The translations under genes were made by a program, and so were the position numbers. This document shows, piece after piece, positions 25,934 through 34,173 of a stretch of 64,000 nt of DNA. The DNA is taken from NCBI RefSeq assembly GCF_015694735.1, contig NZ_JADQDP010000002.1, positions 1,054,001-1,118,000 of the forward strand, given 5' to 3'. The notes beneath the pieces are model-generated. The model saw only the letters and a list, made by a program, of their open reading frames with translations. It had not been told where the DNA came from and did no database searches. Source of the DNA: Hymenobacter properus (GTDB lineage: Bacteria; Bacteroidota; Bacteroidia; Cytophagales; Hymenobacteraceae). The first letter of the stretch is position 1; each line of letters starts with the position of its first letter.

Positions 25934-26995
25934 ATGAAGCATTTTTCCGCTTGTCGGCTTGCCGGGCTTGGCCTTTTGCTGGGCATTTTGGGGGTGAAGA
26001 CGGCGGCGGCCCAACAACTGGGCGGCCGCACTGTCTTTCCGTTCCTGGACCTTCCGCCTAGCGCCCACCTGGCGGCCTTGGGCGGCATGAACGTCTCGAC
26101 CCGTACCGACGACCCCACCATGCTGTTCGGCAACCCGGCCCTGCTCAACGCCGACATGGACGGTCGGCTGGCGCTGAGCTACGTGGCCTACGTGGCCGAC
26201 ATCAAGCAGAGCACAGCCGCCTATGCCTTCAACACCGAGAAGTACGGCCGCTTCGGCGTGGGCGTCACCTACCTCAACTACGGCGATTTTCAGAGCTACG
26301 ACGCCGCCGGCAACAGTCTGGGTACGTTTGGCGTGAACGAGTACACCGCCGGCTTGTCCGATTCTTACACCAAGGGCAAGTTCACCTTTGGCGCCACCGC
26401 CAAGCTGGCAGTGAGCAGCATTGCCGGCAGCCGCTCGCTGGCGGGCGTGGCCGATGCAGGCATACTTTACAAGCACCCCACCACCGATTTCACGGCGGGT
26501 CTGGCGGTGAAAAATGCGGGCTACCAGTTCATCACCTACCCGGGTACCGACCGGGGCCAGCTGCCGCTCGACGTGCAGATTGGCGCCACGGTGAAGCCGG
26601 AACACATGCCCCTGCGCCTGTCGCTCACCATCCACCACCTGCAGCAGTGGGACATCCAATACCTCGACCCCAATGCCCGTGGGGTGCAGGATGCCAGCGG
26701 GCAGGAAAAGAAGCCCACCAAAAGCTTCGGCGACAACCTAGCCCGGCATTTCACGGTGGGTGCGGCGCTAGTGCTGGGCAAGGGCTTCAACCTGCGCGTG
26801 GGCTACAACCACCTGCAGCGCCGCGAGCTGCGCCTCGACAACACCAGCGGCAGCGCCGGCCTCAGCTTTGGCGCCATGCTCAAAATCAGCTCCTTCCAGA
26901 TTGATTACACTCACGCTACGCTGCAGGCGGCGGGCTCCAGCGAGTACATCACCGTGTCTCGCAATTTGAATTCATTGTTTAAGAAGAAGGAATAG
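25934..26995 (+). CDS. porQ: Type IX secretion system protein PorQ
   Basis: PorQ is an outer-membrane beta-barrel accessory protein of the type IX secretion system, of the PorV/PorQ (FadL-like) family. The 353-aa product has a signal peptide ending KTAAAQQ. The family N terminus follows: GRTVFPFLDLPPSAHLAALGG and DDPTMLFGNPALLN. Barrel strands continue to the C-terminal QIDYTHATL and SEYITVSRNLNSLF. It is a single gene between two palindromic repeats. The main T9SS genes are not in the window, as is common for this scattered system. Confidence 0.9.
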   Translation: MKHFSACRLAGLGLLLGILGVKTAAAQQLGGRTVFPFLDLPPSAHLAALGGMNVSTRTDDPTMLFGNPALLNADMDGRLALSYVAYVADIKQSTAAYAFNTEKYGRFGVGVTYLNYGDFQSYDAAGNSLGTFGVNEYTAGLSDSYTKGKFTFGATAKLAVSSIAGSRSLAGVADAGILYKHPTTDFTAGLAVKNAGYQFITYPGTDRGQLPLDVQIGATVKPEHMPLRLSLTIHHLQQWDIQYLDPNARGVQDASGQEKKPTKSFGDNLARHFTVGAALVLGKGFNLRVGYNHLQRRELRLDNTSGSAGLSFGAMLKISSFQIDYTHATLQAAGSSEYITVSRNLNSLFKKKE

Positions 26996-27019
26996 CAACT
27001 TTGTTGGATTGAATAACAA

Positions 27020-27110
27020 CTGTCATCCTGAGCGAAGCGAAGGACCATTTCAAGCTAGAACGGTTTTCGTTCCATGGTGAAAAGGTCCTTCGCTTCGCTC
27101 AGGATGACAG
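27020..27110. repeat. Palindromic repeat, TCATCCTGAGCG family
   Basis: Perfect 27-bp arms at 27020-27046 and 27084-27110, reading CTGTCATCCTGAGCGAAGCG and GGACC mirrored. The spacer contains TCCATGGTGAAAA, which also occurs near 63985. Lies between porQ and hslU. Confidence 0.9.
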
Positions 27111-27152
27111 TTTTTTGTTTCCAATACCCTTCCAAACCTCGTACACTACCTT

Positions 27153-28565
27153 ATGCTCAACGACTCTTTCCTGACCCCGGCCCAAATTGTGGCCGAACTC
27201 GATAAGTACATCATCGGCCAGCACGACGCCAAGCGCCACGTGGCCATTGCCCTACGCAACCGCTGGCGCCGCCTGCACGCCCCGGCCGCCATGCAGGCCG
27301 AAATCGTGCCCAACAACATTCTCATGATTGGCGCCACCGGCGTGGGCAAAACCGAAATTGCCCGCCGCCTGGCCCACCTCGCCGATGCCCCCTTCGTGAA
27401 AGTGGAGGCCAGCAAGTTCACTGAAGTGGGCTACGTGGGCCGCGACGTGGAAAGCATGGTGCGCGACCTGGCCGAACAGAGCGTGAACCGCGTGAAAGCC
27501 CGCCGCCAGGAAGCGGTAAAAGCCCAAGCCGCCGACGCCGTGGAGGAAATTATCCTCGACGCCCTCATTCCGGCCATTCCCCAGCCGGCCGGCGCTAAAA
27601 GCGGCCTAGGTTTCGGCAGCGGCAGTGGGGGAGGGGCCGACGAGGTGCCCCACTCCGATGCCGAGTTGAACGAGCGCACCCGCGAGCGGTTCCGTCAGAA
27701 AATCAAGAACGGCGAGCTCGAAGACCGCAAAATCGAAATTCAGGTGGCGCAATCCGGGCCCAGCGTGGGCATCATGGGCGCACCTCCTGGCATGGATGAG
27801 GGCACGCTATCGGGCCTGCAGGACATGCTGGGCAACATGCTGCCCAAGAAAACCCGCAAGCGCAAAGTGACCGTGGCCGAAGCCCGCAAGCTGCTGCTCG
27901 ATGAGGAAGCGGCCAAGCTCATCGATATGGACGAGGTGAAGGACGAAGCCATTCGCCAGGCCGAAAACGCCGGCATCATCTTCATCGACGAAATCGACAA
28001 GGTGGCCACCAGCGGCGGCAGCGGCAAAGGTGGCCCCGACGTGAGCCGCCAAGGCGTGCAGCGCGACCTGCTGCCCATTGTGGAAGGCTCGGCTGTGAGC
28101 ACCAAGTACGGCATCGTCAACACCGACCACATCCTGTTCATCGCTGCCGGTGCTTTTCACGTCAGCAAGCCATCCGACCTCATTCCCGAATTGCAAGGCC
28201 GCTTCCCCATCCGCGTCGAGCTGCAAAGCCTGACAAAGGCCGATTTCTTCCGCATCCTGAAAGACCCCAAAAACGCTCTCACCAAGCAATACGAGGCCCT
28301 TCTTAAAGCCGAAGATGTGGAGCTAACCTTTGACGACGAGGCCTTGGAGCGTTTGGCTGAAATTGCCTCTGAAGTGAATGCCGAAGTCGAAAACATCGGC
28401 GCCCGCCGCCTGCACACGGTAATGAGCCGCCTGCTCAACGATATTCTCTACGACGTGCCGGACAAGATTGGGGCCCATGCGCACGTCCAGATTACGGCCG
28501 CGCTGGTAGACGAACGGCTGAGCGACATGGTGAAAAACCGCGACCTGAGCCAATACATTTTGTAG
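27153..28565 (+). CDS. hslU: ATPase subunit of the HslUV protease, HslU (ClpY)
   Basis: HslU is the hexameric AAA+ unfoldase of the HslUV protease. The 470-aa product has Walker A GATGVGKTEI, Walker B IIFIDEIDKVA, and the sensor/arginine region ELQGRFPIRVELQSL. The inserted I-domain (about residues 110-240) has a Gly-rich stretch (GLGFGSGSGGGAD) and GIMGAPPGMDEG. The C terminus LSQYIL matches the HslV-docking tail. The partner hslV is not adjacent and is absent from this window. It converges with susD across a terminator. Confidence 0.96.
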   Translation: MLNDSFLTPAQIVAELDKYIIGQHDAKRHVAIALRNRWRRLHAPAAMQAEIVPNNILMIGATGVGKTEIARRLAHLADAPFVKVEASKFTEVGYVGRDVESMVRDLAEQSVNRVKARRQEAVKAQAADAVEEIILDALIPAIPQPAGAKSGLGFGSGSGGGADEVPHSDAELNERTRERFRQKIKNGELEDRKIEIQVAQSGPSVGIMGAPPGMDEGTLSGLQDMLGNMLPKKTRKRKVTVAEARKLLLDEEAAKLIDMDEVKDEAIRQAENAGIIFIDEIDKVATSGGSGKGGPDVSRQGVQRDLLPIVEGSAVSTKYGIVNTDHILFIAAGAFHVSKPSDLIPELQGRFPIRVELQSLTKADFFRILKDPKNALTKQYEALLKAEDVELTFDDEALERLAEIASEVNAEVENIGARRLHTVMSRLLNDILYDVPDKIGAHAHVQITAALVDERLSDMVKNRDLSQYIL

Positions 28566-28584
28566 TCTCTAAGGCCGCAGTTAT

Positions 28585-28620
28585 AAAAAAAAGCCCCAGC
28601 CGTATGGCCGGGGCTTTTTT
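28585..28620. terminator. Bidirectional terminator between hslU and susD
   Basis: AAAAAAGCCCC-A-GCC pairs with GGC-C-GGGGCTTTTTT around GTAT, with A and T runs on both sides. Serves rightward hslU and leftward susD transcripts. Confidence 0.92.
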
Positions 28621-28640
28621 AATGGCTAGAACGCTAGCGC

Positions 28641-30017
28641 TTAGTAAAGCGGGTTCTGTGCAATCACGCCGTTGGTGGTGCTAACCTCCCGGAACGGAAT
28701 GGGAAACAGATTGCGGTAGGTCTGCGTGTAGGTTGGCAGTGCCGTTTGCACGGTGTTGGTCCGGCGCAAGTCAAACCAGTACATGCCCTCGTAAGCAAAC
28801 TCCAAACGGCGCTGCAGCAGAATATCTGCCAATACCGCACTGGTAGTGGTAGCCGTCGTGGCCGGCAGGCCGTTGCGGCTGCGAATAAGGTTCAACTGCA
28901 CAATGGCATTGGCCAGGTCGCCGGTTTGAGCCAGGCCTTCGGCAATGGTCAGCACCACTTCCGAGTAGCGCACAACCGGGAAAGGGTCATCACCGGTAGA
29001 TGAACGTTGGTACTTCAGCGTTTGGCCACCCGTGGCCACGTTGATGGGCAAGCGACGGTCGCCTGTGGGGTGAGCCGCAGCCATGGTCAGGCCCGGGTCA
29101 AACTCGTTGCGGCCACCAAACCAGTAGAAAGCATACTGGTTTTTATCGGTCGTCGAGAAGTAGAGCTGCCAGATGGCGTCGTTCAGCGTAACGGAGTAGC
29201 CGGGAGTGGTGCTGCCAAAGTTAGCCACCGTCGGCACCATGCGAGCAAAGCTCAGTGCGTCGGCGTACTGCCGCATGCGCAACTCAAAGCGGGCCCGCAG
29301 CGCCAATGCGGCGTTTCGGGTTACCACGTTGGCCGCTGCCGTGGTAGAAGGGATGGCAGTGGTCGTGGTCGGGAGGTTTGCAATAGCAAAATCCAAGTCG
29401 GCGCGGATTGCCGCGGCTACTTCCGCTTCGGAAGCACGGGGAATTGCGGCCGTTTCCGGACCGATGGCCGTGGTGGGCGTGAGGCGCAACGGCACCCCAA
29501 GGCCACCCGCATAGCCGTAGCCTTGGGTAGTACCACCCCAAAGGGCCAGCAGGTTCATGTAGTGCAAGGCGCGCAGGGCCCGGGCTTGGGCCTGCGTGGT
29601 TGCCTTCGGGAAAGCCGGGTCTGAAATCTTGTCGCTTTGCTGGAGCAAGTAGTTGGTCCGGTTGATGGCAACGTAGATGGCATTCCAGGTGTTGCCAATT
29701 TGGATGTTGTCCGGAGCGGCCAGGTTCTGTCCAATCACGCCATAGGTCGTCGTGAAGGTACCCAAGAAGCGGATATCGCCGGAAATCAAGTCAACGATGG
29801 TTGGGAAAGCCAAGCCATCGTAATCGGCAGATTGTAGGGCATCGTAGCAGCCCAACAAACCAGCGGCAGCGTCTTCCTTGGTCGTAAAGCCGGTGTCGGA
29901 GCTGACACTGTTCGAGGGCTCTACGTTCACCGCCTTATCACAGCTACCTACCATCAGCCCCATGCTTAAAAGCAAGGCCGAACGGGTAGCAATTTGACGA
30001 AAATTAAATAGTTGCAT
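28641..30017 (-). CDS. SusD/RagB family outer-membrane lipoprotein
   Basis: SusD-type lipoproteins cap the SusC channel and capture the ligand at the cell surface. The 458-aa product has a lipobox (LMVGSC, Cys ~26), TPR-like helices, SVSSDTGFTTKEDAAAGLLG near the N terminus, the usual LRALHYMNLLALWGG segment, and the C-terminal FAYEGMYWFDLRRTN and NPLY. It is the canonical SusD type. It begins 20 bp after susC and is co-transcribed with it. No hydrolase is adjacent, so the ligand is unknown. Confidence 0.93.
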   Translation of the reverse strand: MQLFNFRQIATRSALLLSMGLMVGSCDKAVNVEPSNSVSSDTGFTTKEDAAAGLLGCYDALQSADYDGLAFPTIVDLISGDIRFLGTFTTTYGVIGQNLAAPDNIQIGNTWNAIYVAINRTNYLLQQSDKISDPAFPKATTQAQARALRALHYMNLLALWGGTTQGYGYAGGLGVPLRLTPTTAIGPETAAIPRASEAEVAAAIRADLDFAIANLPTTTTAIPSTTAAANVVTRNAALALRARFELRMRQYADALSFARMVPTVANFGSTTPGYSVTLNDAIWQLYFSTTDKNQYAFYWFGGRNEFDPGLTMAAAHPTGDRRLPINVATGGQTLKYQRSSTGDDPFPVVRYSEVVLTIAEGLAQTGDLANAIVQLNLIRSRNGLPATTATTTSAVLADILLQRRLEFAYEGMYWFDLRRTNTVQTALPTYTQTYRNLFPIPFREVSTTNGVIAQNPLY

Positions 30018-30037
30018 GGTTTACGTGTAGCAAAAGA

Positions 30038-33000
30038 TTAGAAGCCCAGAGTAACGCCACCGGTGATGGTGCGCGCTTGCGGATAGGTGAAGAAGTCCGT
30101 GCCCAGCGAGGTGTTAGAGCTGCTGAATGTGCTTACTTCGGGGTCGAGGCCCGTGTATTTGGTGAACGTCACCAGGTTCTGCGCCTGCGCGTAGATACGC
30201 ACCGTGCGCAAGTGGGCGCGGGTGGTGAGGGTGCTAGGCAGGGTGTAGCCCAGGGTCACGCTCTTGAAGCGGGCGTAAGAACCATCCTCCAGGAAACGGT
30301 CCGAATAACGGGCGTTGGTGTTGGGGTCGCCGTATACTGCACGGGGCACGTTGGTATCGGTGTTGGTGGGCGTCCACCGGTTCAGTACAATGGCGTCCTG
30401 GCCGTAGCTCGTGCTCATGCCCTGAGTGCTGGTAGCCGAGGCGTTGAGAATTTTGTTGCCCACGTTGTACTGCAGGAACACGTTGAAGTCAAAGCCTTTG
30501 AAACGCAGGGTGTTGGTGATGCCGCCGTAGAACTTGGGCTGGGCGGTGCCAATGATTTCCTGGTCAGCAACCGTGATACGGCCATCGCCGTTCAGGTCCT
30601 TGAACTTGATGTCGCCAGGGCGCGTGAGGGCCGTCTGGTAGGTTGCGCTAGACAGGCCGGTAGCGGCGCGGGCAGCGGCATCCAGGTTATTGATTTCTTC
30701 CTGGGTCTGGAAAATGTGGTCGACGCGGTAGCCGTAGAACGCACCCAGCGGCTGGCCCACGATGAGGCGGCTGGCGAAGCCCTGCGCCAAGCCGAGGGGG
30801 TTGGGGTCCGACAGCTTCGTTACCTCGTTGCGGTTGAAGCTGATGTTGAAGTTCGTTTCCCAGTTGAAGCCCGTGCCTTCGTTGCGGAAGTTGATGGTCG
30901 TCAGGGCGAATTCGAGGCCTTTGTTCTGAATGGCACCCACGTTCGAGCTGTAGCTCAGGAAGCCGGTGTCGGAGGGCAGGTTCTGGCTCAGCAGCAGGTC
31001 ATCGGTTTTACGCTCGTAAACGTCTGCCGAGACGTAGAAACGGTTCTGCAGGAAACCCAGGTCAATACCGATGTCGGTCTGGCGGGTGCGCTCCCACTTC
31101 AGGTTGGGGTTGGCCAGCTGCGTGAAGGCCAGGCCGCCACGCTCCAGGTAGTTGGCGCCGGGGCCAATCAGGCCGCGCGAACCGAAGTTGGCCGTGGGCT
31201 GGTTGCCGGTTTCGCCGTAGCTACCGCGCAGCTTCAGTTCGCTCACCACCGTCTGGTCTTTGAGGAATGCCTCGTCCAGCACACGCCAGCCCACCGAGCC
31301 AGCCGGGAAGTAACCCACCTGGTTGTCGGCACCGAAGCGCGACGACTGGTCACGGCGTACGGATGCGCTCAGCAGGTAGCGGCCCTTGAAAGCATAATCG
31401 ATTTTAGCCAGCGTGCCGAACAGCGCGTTGCCGGTCGTAGAAGAAGTCGAGGTCACTTTCGTAGCGCCGGCAGCCAGTTCGCGGATGGAGTTGCTGGGGA
31501 AGCCCGTCACGTTCGTAAAGATGTCGCTCTCGCGGTCGCGCTGGAATTCAGCTACCAACAAAGCGCTCAGCGTGTGGTCTTCGCCGAAGGTTTTCGAGTA
31601 GTTGAAGGCGCTGATGTGGTTGTAGTTGAGGTCTTGCAGCGTAGCAGCCGTGGCGTCGCCGCTCGAGGTGGCGCCGGCGCGGGTCAGCGTCGAATAGAAA
31701 CGGTCATCGCGGCCATAGGTAAAGTCAATGCCGAAGGTGGCCCGGTACTTCAGGTTTTTGATGAGTTCGAATTCGGTGTACTGGCTGCCAATCAAGCGGT
31801 TGTTGGTCGACTTGATGTAAGGCTCTTTAGCAGCTGCCACCGGGTTTTCCAACGAGCTGGCATCCTTGTAGTAGGTGCCGTTCGCATTGTAAATGGGGTA
31901 GTCGGCAGGCGTAAGGCGGGCCGTCGTGAGCACACCGTAGATGCTGTTGTCGTTGTTGATGCGGTTGTTCACGCTCTGGGTCAGGCCGAGGGTAGTACCC
32001 ATCCGAACCTTCTCCGACAACTTGTTATCCACGCTCAAACGGGCGCTGCCGCGGGAGAAGCCCGAGCCAACCACGGTGCCTTGCTGGTCGAAATAGTTCA
32101 AGGCCAAACGGTAGCGGCTGGCGTCCGAACCACCCGAGAAGGTCAGGCCGTAGTTGCTAATGGGGGCGGTGCGCAGCACCTCGTTGCTCCAGTTGGTGCT
32201 GATGGCCGTGCTGGGGTTCTGGAACTGGGTCAGCGGGCGGATGGGGTTGCCAGCCGGGGTCACATAGTTCCGGATGCCGGCGGCGTCAGCGGGGCCAACG
32301 TCGCCAGGGCCGTAGATATATGCGGCTAGGTCGGCGTTTGTGCGGAATACATAACCGAAAGCAGGGTAGTTGCCGTTGGCGTTGGCCGGGTAGCGGTTGG
32401 CGGCGGCATCCAGGAACAGCTGGGTTTGCTGCTCACCGTTCAGCACCTGCGGCTTTTTCCACACCGACTGGGCGCCCGTGTAGTAATCCAAGTCGATGCG
32501 GGCTTTGCCGGACTTGCCACGCTTGGTGGTAATCAGCACTACGCCGTTGGAGGCACGCGAGCCATAAATGGCCGCCGCAGAGGCGTCTTTCAGCACCTCA
32601 ATCGACTCAATATCATTGGGGTTGATGTCGTTCAGGCCGTTGGTCAGCTGGTTGCCCGATGCAAGCTGGGTCGTGTTGCCGGTGATAACGGGCAAACCGT
32701 CCACTACATAAAGCGGCTCGTTGCTGGCACCAATCGATGCCGCGCCGCGCACCCGCACGCTGATACCCGAGCCGGGCGTGCCCGAGCTCTGCGTCACCTG
32801 AACACCAGCGGCCCGGCCCTGCAAAGCCTGGTCAACACCGATGATAGGCTGGTCGCGGTACTGAGCCGAGCTCACCGTAGCAATGGCGCCGGTCACGTTC
32901 CGACGCTCTTGCTGGGCGCCGTAGCCGGTTACCACTACTTCGTTCAGTTGCTTAGTATCCGTTACCAGCGCCACCGAGAACTGCGAATCGGAGCCAATGG

Positions 33001-33253
33001 CGCGTTCCTGCGTGGTCATGCCCACCGAGCTGAACACAAGCGTGCCGCCAGATTCGGGCACGGAAAGGCTGAAAGCACCGTCCGAATTCGTGGATACACC
33101 GTTGGTGGTGCCTTTAAGCAACACTGTGACACCGGGCAGGCCGGTTCCAGTGGCCTGGTCGGTCACCCGGCCAGTAACGGTGCGCGTCTGTGCCATCGCC
33201 CCGTGTAGAAGAGTAAACATGAGCATTAGGCTCATGAGTAAGATTTTTTTCAT
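30038..33253 (-). CDS. SusC/RagA family TonB-dependent receptor, system 1
   Basis: The 1071-aa protein starts at the ATG at 33253 with a signal peptide ending MAQ, since the upstream in-frame extension lacks signal character. Domain order: carboxypeptidase-regulatory-like domain (RTVTGRVTDQATGTGLPGVT), the TonB-box-like motif QLNEVVVTGYG, plug (RVRGAASIG, VVDGLPVI), and beta barrel ending TITGGVTLGF. It imports a ligand with SusD through TonB energy. A TATTTTTG box lies at 33299-33306 upstream. The shared SusC name does not define the substrate. Confidence 0.95.
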   Translation of the reverse strand: MKKILLMSLMLMFTLLHGAMAQTRTVTGRVTDQATGTGLPGVTVLLKGTTNGVSTNSDGAFSLSVPESGGTLVFSSVGMTTQERAIGSDSQFSVALVTDTKQLNEVVVTGYGAQQERRNVTGAIATVSSAQYRDQPIIGVDQALQGRAAGVQVTQSSGTPGSGISVRVRGAASIGASNEPLYVVDGLPVITGNTTQLASGNQLTNGLNDINPNDIESIEVLKDASAAAIYGSRASNGVVLITTKRGKSGKARIDLDYYTGAQSVWKKPQVLNGEQQTQLFLDAAANRYPANANGNYPAFGYVFRTNADLAAYIYGPGDVGPADAAGIRNYVTPAGNPIRPLTQFQNPSTAISTNWSNEVLRTAPISNYGLTFSGGSDASRYRLALNYFDQQGTVVGSGFSRGSARLSVDNKLSEKVRMGTTLGLTQSVNNRINNDNSIYGVLTTARLTPADYPIYNANGTYYKDASSLENPVAAAKEPYIKSTNNRLIGSQYTEFELIKNLKYRATFGIDFTYGRDDRFYSTLTRAGATSSGDATAATLQDLNYNHISAFNYSKTFGEDHTLSALLVAEFQRDRESDIFTNVTGFPSNSIRELAAGATKVTSTSSTTGNALFGTLAKIDYAFKGRYLLSASVRRDQSSRFGADNQVGYFPAGSVGWRVLDEAFLKDQTVVSELKLRGSYGETGNQPTANFGSRGLIGPGANYLERGGLAFTQLANPNLKWERTRQTDIGIDLGFLQNRFYVSADVYERKTDDLLLSQNLPSDTGFLSYSSNVGAIQNKGLEFALTTINFRNEGTGFNWETNFNISFNRNEVTKLSDPNPLGLAQGFASRLIVGQPLGAFYGYRVDHIFQTQEEINNLDAAARAATGLSSATYQTALTRPGDIKFKDLNGDGRITVADQEIIGTAQPKFYGGITNTLRFKGFDFNVFLQYNVGNKILNASATSTQGMSTSYGQDAIVLNRWTPTNTDTNVPRAVYGDPNTNARYSDRFLEDGSYARFKSVTLGYTLPSTLTTRAHLRTVRIYAQAQNLVTFTKYTGLDPEVSTFSSSNTSLGTDFFTYPQARTITGGVTLGF

Positions 33254-33298
33254 GGACAAAAGGTTAAAAATTAAAATGGTAATGGTGAGTTTACATTT

Positions 33299-33306
33299 CA
33301 AAAATA
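33299..33306 (-). promoter_or_regulatory. Candidate -7 box TATTTTTG for susC system 1
   Basis: Matches TAnnTTTG on the minus strand, 46 bp upstream of the ATG at 33253, in an AT-rich region. Confidence 0.5.
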
Positions 33307-33430
33307 CATCAGGCTAGTTAAATAAACGCAATGAAAACAAGCTTTACTCATGAAAATTTCACAAATGAGTTGAAATTGTAATAAGTAACTCATTTTATAA
33401 AAGGCTGTCTTGCATTGAACTACAAAAAAG

Positions 33431-33470
33431 CGGCAGTAAAAGGACGGTGAAGTCCTCTTACTGCCGCTGC
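33431..33470 (-). terminator. Terminator of the second SusCD operon
   Basis: GCGGCAGTAAAAGGAC pairs with GTCCTCTTACTGCCGC around GGTGAA. The A6 to its left becomes the T tract on the minus strand. It ends the leftward lipoprotein transcript before the system 1 promoter. Confidence 0.8.
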
Positions 33471-33504
33471 AGTTAGACCTGTGCTTCAGGCCGGTGTGAT
33501 TTGA

Positions 33505-34137
33505 TTAGATTCGGAATTCCGCAATAGCGGCGTAGGGAGCGTTTACCTGCGTGCCCGTGGGCGCACCTACCGACCCCGACGAAGTAGAGAGGGGGGTAAG
33601 GATGATGCGGCGGCCGTCTTTCATCACGTACTCAAAGGTGAAGACCACCGCGTCGCCGTTCAGTATCCGGTTGATGGTGGCATCGTTGGGCGCGAGCGCT
33701 GCAACCGGAGCAGTAGGATTGGGGTTTGCAGGGGTTGGGGCAATTGGGCTCGTGTAATACAGGTCTCTGAGTGCTTCCTGGCTGTCAATCGTGATTGTTG
33801 CTGGAAAGGACGTCAGTTCCCTGAACTTCACCCGAGGGCCGAGAATGGTACCGCGGCGGATGCTTTTGTAAACCTCTACCGTCTGAATCTCAGCGTAACC
33901 CTCCGAGGGGTTAACCACAAACTCAAACACCGGCCGGGAAGCGCCCGAAGCCTTGATGGTGTTCGTCGATGGACGGCTGGTGGTGTAGTCGAAGTACGAT
34001 TTCTGGGGGTTGATTACCGGGATAATCAGCGGAACGCTCTCGATGGCCGGAGCGGGTATCTTGCTGGATTCGCGGCAGGAGGCTAGGGAGCCTACCGCCA
34101 CCAGAAGCAGGAAAAAACGGGTGAAATACTTGTTCAT
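33505..34137 (-). CDS. Lipoprotein of unknown function, third gene of SusCD operon 2
   Basis: The 210-aa product starts at the ATG at 34137, with a lipobox (AVGSLASC, Cys near 21) followed by RESSKIPAPAIESVPLI. It is Thr/Ser/Pro-rich with beta-like character, for example RPVFEFVVNPSEGYAEIQTV. No domain is recognised. It follows susD by 36 bp and is probably a surface-exposed accessory protein, as seen for SusE/SusF-like or ligand-binding third genes (inference). Confidence 0.75.
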   Translation of the reverse strand: MNKYFTRFFLLLVAVGSLASCRESSKIPAPAIESVPLIIPVINPQKSYFDYTTSRPSTNTIKASGASRPVFEFVVNPSEGYAEIQTVEVYKSIRRGTILGPRVKFRELTSFPATITIDSQEALRDLYYTSPIAPTPANPNPTAPVAALAPNDATINRILNGDAVVFTFEYVMKDGRRIILTPLSTSSGSVGAPTGTQVNAPYAAIAEFRI

Positions 34138-34173
34138 GGGGATGTTCAAAGGCTGGTGAATGAACGGAACGGC

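Noticed and set aside
30077..32329. 750-aa frame antisense to susC system 1
   Set aside because: Shadow frame from codon bias; no signal or domain.
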